A DNA stretch of 7,238 bases, taken from positions 1 to 7,238 of the forward strand of contig JAAZLP010000116.1 in the NCBI GenBank assembly GCA_012799265.1. The letters are read 5' to 3'. The stretch's first letter is position 1, and each line of letters opens with the position of its first letter. A program made the translations under genes and the position numbers. The stretch is from Phyllobacteriaceae bacterium. Its GTDB lineage: Bacteria; Pseudomonadota; Alphaproteobacteria; Rhizobiales; Devosiaceae. The notes beneath the pieces were generated by a model that was given only the letters and a program-made list of their open reading frames with translations, was not told where the DNA came from and ran no database searches. Shown here in pieces: positions 5,663-7,238 of the stretch.

Positions 5663-5719
5663 TTTCTCAAAAGAGAAAAGACAAGCCGCGGAAGAGGCAG
5701 AACGTCCTCTCCCGCGGCT
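5663..5719 (-). terminator. Intrinsic terminator after the GH43 gene
   Basis: AGCCGCGG (5684-5691) pairs with CCGCGGCT (5712-5719), one A/C mismatch follows (5692/5711), then AGAGG (5693-5697) pairs with CCTCT (5706-5710) around an 8-nt loop. On the minus strand a T-rich tract (TGTCTTTTCTCTTTT) follows. On the plus strand GATTTTT (5720-5726) follows, so it could act in both directions. A small hairpin TTTCTC/GAGAAA (5663-5668/5673-5678) lies in the T-rich part. Confidence 0.8.
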
Positions 5720-5738
5720 GATTTTTGGAACAAAAGGC

Positions 5739-7238
5739 TCAGCTGATGGCGTCGATCTCGTAACGATCAGACGGATCGTGCTGGGGGCGATAGATAAAAT
5801 AGTCGAAATCGGCGGGGCTGGCGGTGCCGTTGAGGTCCTGCGCAGCGACGCCGACAAAGGCGCCAGTGAAGCTGCCATGGGCCTGATGGCCGCCGCATTC
5901 GTCCGACAGCAGCGAGGCATCAAAGACCGGACCGATGGGCTGCAGGTCCTGGCCCTCGAGGGCGTAGAAGAACTGCAGTGCGCGGCCGCGGATGGTGAGC
6001 GCGAGCTTGACCTTGCCCTCATTGGGGATCTGCACCGGCGCCGCCGGGAAATTGAGACGGCCGTCGGGCCAGCTCATTTCCGAGGACATGAGCAGGAGCT
6101 CGCGCTGGCCGTCGGAATGGGCGGTCACGGCCAGATAGAAGAAATTGTAGCGGCTGTAATAGGCCGTCAGCCCCGCCATGGTGCGTTCGTCGGTGGGCGC
6201 AAAATCGACCACTGTCTCGGCATCATAGGAGAAATGGGTCTGGCGACGGGCGACCAACGACTGCTCGAACCAGGAGCCGATGGATTCGCGACCAAACAAG
6301 CGGAGCTTGTTGTTTTCGATCGTGAAAATGCGCTCCGTTTCCGGCGTGCGCAGCCACTGGAAGTCCTTGTGGAGGCCGTTTTCAAAGGTGTACCGCTGCT
6401 CGGCCCAGTATGCCGTTTCGTCGCGGATTCCGGGCACTTCGACATGCAGGGAGGGCACGGGACCGTTCTTGACATAGAGCCAGTCGTCGTCGCCCCAATA
6501 GCATTCCTGAATTGAGGTTTCGCGGCCGAGGACGCAGCGACGTTCCTGCGTTGTCGGGCGACCACCGAGATGGACGAGATAAGTCTTGCCGTCCGGCGTC
6601 TCGACGATATCGCCATGACCTGCGCGCTGGATGGCGGCAAGGGGCGCATCCTTTGAGGTCAGGATGTGCTTATCGGGATGGGTTTCATATTGCCCGGTCA
6701 GCGTGCGCGAGCGAGCGAAAGTGCAGGCGTGGTCATAGGCCGTGCCACCTTCGGCGGTCAGCAGATAATACCAGCCGTTGCGCTTATAGATATGCGGGCC
6801 TTCGACCAGCTTGAGGTCGGTGCCCTTGTAGATATTGGTGACCGGGCCGACGAGCTTGCCGGCAACCGGATCGAATTCCTGAATGACGATGCCGGCGAAA
6901 AGCAGCGGCCGGACACGATGGTCCCAGGTCATGTTGACGAACCATTTGCGGCCGTCGTCATCATGGAACAGCGAAGGGTCGAAGCCTGAGCTGTTGGTAT
7001 AAACCGGATCGGACCAGGGGCCTTCGATCTTGTCGGCCCAGACGATGTAGTTGTGCGCGTCCTTGAACGAGCCGTCCTTGCGCTTGACGTCGGTATAGAC
7101 GAGCCAGAAGCGCTCGCCGTCATGGGTGAGGCAGGGCGCCCAGACACCACAGCTATCCGGATCGCCGCGCATGTCGAGCTGGCTTTTGCGGGTCAGCGGG
7201 CGCGATACCAGCTCCCAGTTCGCCAGATCTGTCGAATG
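5739..7238 (-). CDS. GH43 beta-xylosidase / alpha-arabinofuranosidase (5' end outside window)
   Basis: The visible 499 residues belong to a two-domain glycoside hydrolase family 43 enzyme that removes terminal xylose (or arabinose) from xylo-oligosaccharides. The frame stays open to the window edge, so the start and the catalytic base Asp near the N-terminus are missing. The five-bladed propeller shows HSTDLANWEL, DPDSCGVWAPCL, the transition-state Asp87 in SGFDPSLFHDDDG, the catalytic acid Glu146 in KLVEGPHIYKRNGWYYL, and AGHGDIVETPDGKTYLVHLGGRP. A C-terminal concanavalin-like beta-sandwich (about 300-495; FQWLRTPETERIF, AETVVDFAP, GLTAYYSRYNFFYLAV) is the domain found in long beta-xylosidases. 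No signal peptide can be judged, but such enzymes are mostly intracellular and act on imported oligosaccharides. Exact substrate is not certain. The gene is followed by its own terminator. Confidence 0.9.
   Translation of the reverse strand, partial: HSTDLANWELVSRPLTRKSQLDMRGDPDSCGVWAPCLTHDGERFWLVYTDVKRKDGSFKDAHNYIVWADKIEGPWSDPVYTNSSGFDPSLFHDDDGRKWFVNMTWDHRVRPLLFAGIVIQEFDPVAGKLVGPVTNIYKGTDLKLVEGPHIYKRNGWYYLLTAEGGTAYDHACTFARSRTLTGQYETHPDKHILTSKDAPLAAIQRAGHGDIVETPDGKTYLVHLGGRPTTQERRCVLGRETSIQECYWGDDDWLYVKNGPVPSLHVEVPGIRDETAYWAEQRYTFENGLHKDFQWLRTPETERIFTIENNKLRLFGRESIGSWFEQSLVARRQTHFSYDAETVVDFAPTDERTMAGLTAYYSRYNFFYLAVTAHSDGQRELLLMSSEMSWPDGRLNFPAAPVQIPNEGKVKLALTIRGRALQFFYALEGQDLQPIGPVFDASLLSDECGGHQAHGSFTGAFVGVAAQDLNGTASPADFDYFIYRPQHDPSDRYEIDAIS

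Noticed and set aside
5630..5738. A SAM-II type riboswitch upstream of metY
   Set aside because: The leader is only about 109 nt and mostly occupied by the GH43 terminator. I could not find the pseudoknot arms or the A-rich conserved segments of SAM-II.
4406..5746. A 446-codon open frame on the plus strand opposite metY
   Set aside because: It is antisense to a metY gene with all catalytic residues. Its Gly/Asp/Ala-rich protein looks like the mirror of a GC-rich coding sequence and matches no family I know.
5778..6515. A 245-codon open frame on the plus strand opposite the GH43 gene
   Set aside because: It is antisense to well-conserved GH43 sequence, has low-complexity composition, and lacks a family or ribosome-binding site.
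1..7238. CRISPR array, tRNA or rRNA genes, toxin-antitoxin pair, integrase attachment site
   Set aside because: No regularly spaced repeats, tRNA cloverleaf, rRNA motif, small paired genes or integrase are visible in this window.

Overview
The window looks like a chromosomal segment of an alphaproteobacterium, probably Hyphomicrobiales/Rhizobiales. This is inferred from GC-rich codon use in the right half, from the character of the O-acetylhomoserine sulfhydrylase and GH43 proteins, and from IS110 and IS701 transposases of the type common in that group. I cannot place it to genus from sequence alone.

It has two parts. Positions 1 to about 3400 are accessory DNA: the 3' tail of an unidentified gene (1-99), an IS110-family element with an intact DEDD recombinase (219-1250) and a structured leader that fits a bridge RNA, a non-coding scar (about 1317-1521), and a complete-looking IS701-family element (1522-2942) with 20-bp perfect terminal inverted repeats. 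The IS701 transposase is split by a -1 frame change at a CCCAAAA heptamer. An ORF of unknown function (2938-3417) follows; its ATG comes from the IS terminal repeat, so it is probably the 3' remnant of a larger gene.

Positions 3401-7238 look like resident chromosome, with all genes on the minus strand. In transcription order they are a GH43 beta-xylosidase cut by the window edge (7238-5739), an intrinsic terminator, metY (5629-4358), a strong hairpin terminator, and a DUF2189 membrane-protein gene (4216-3401) interrupted by an in-frame amber codon. Terminators separate the three, so they do not look like one operon. Their roles are unrelated: hemicellulose side-product hydrolysis, methionine/homocysteine synthesis and an unknown membrane function.

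The most interesting signals are: (1) the predicted IS110 bridge RNA, whose first loop has a 10-nt perfect complement at 1509-1518, downstream of the transposase gene and next to the IS701 element; (2) the CCCAAAA slip site joining the two halves of the IS701 transposase; (3) a hairpin that hides the IS701 ribosome-binding site; (4) the amber codon in DUF2189; and (5) the unidentified IS-truncated ORF. I see no convincing new multi-gene system here.
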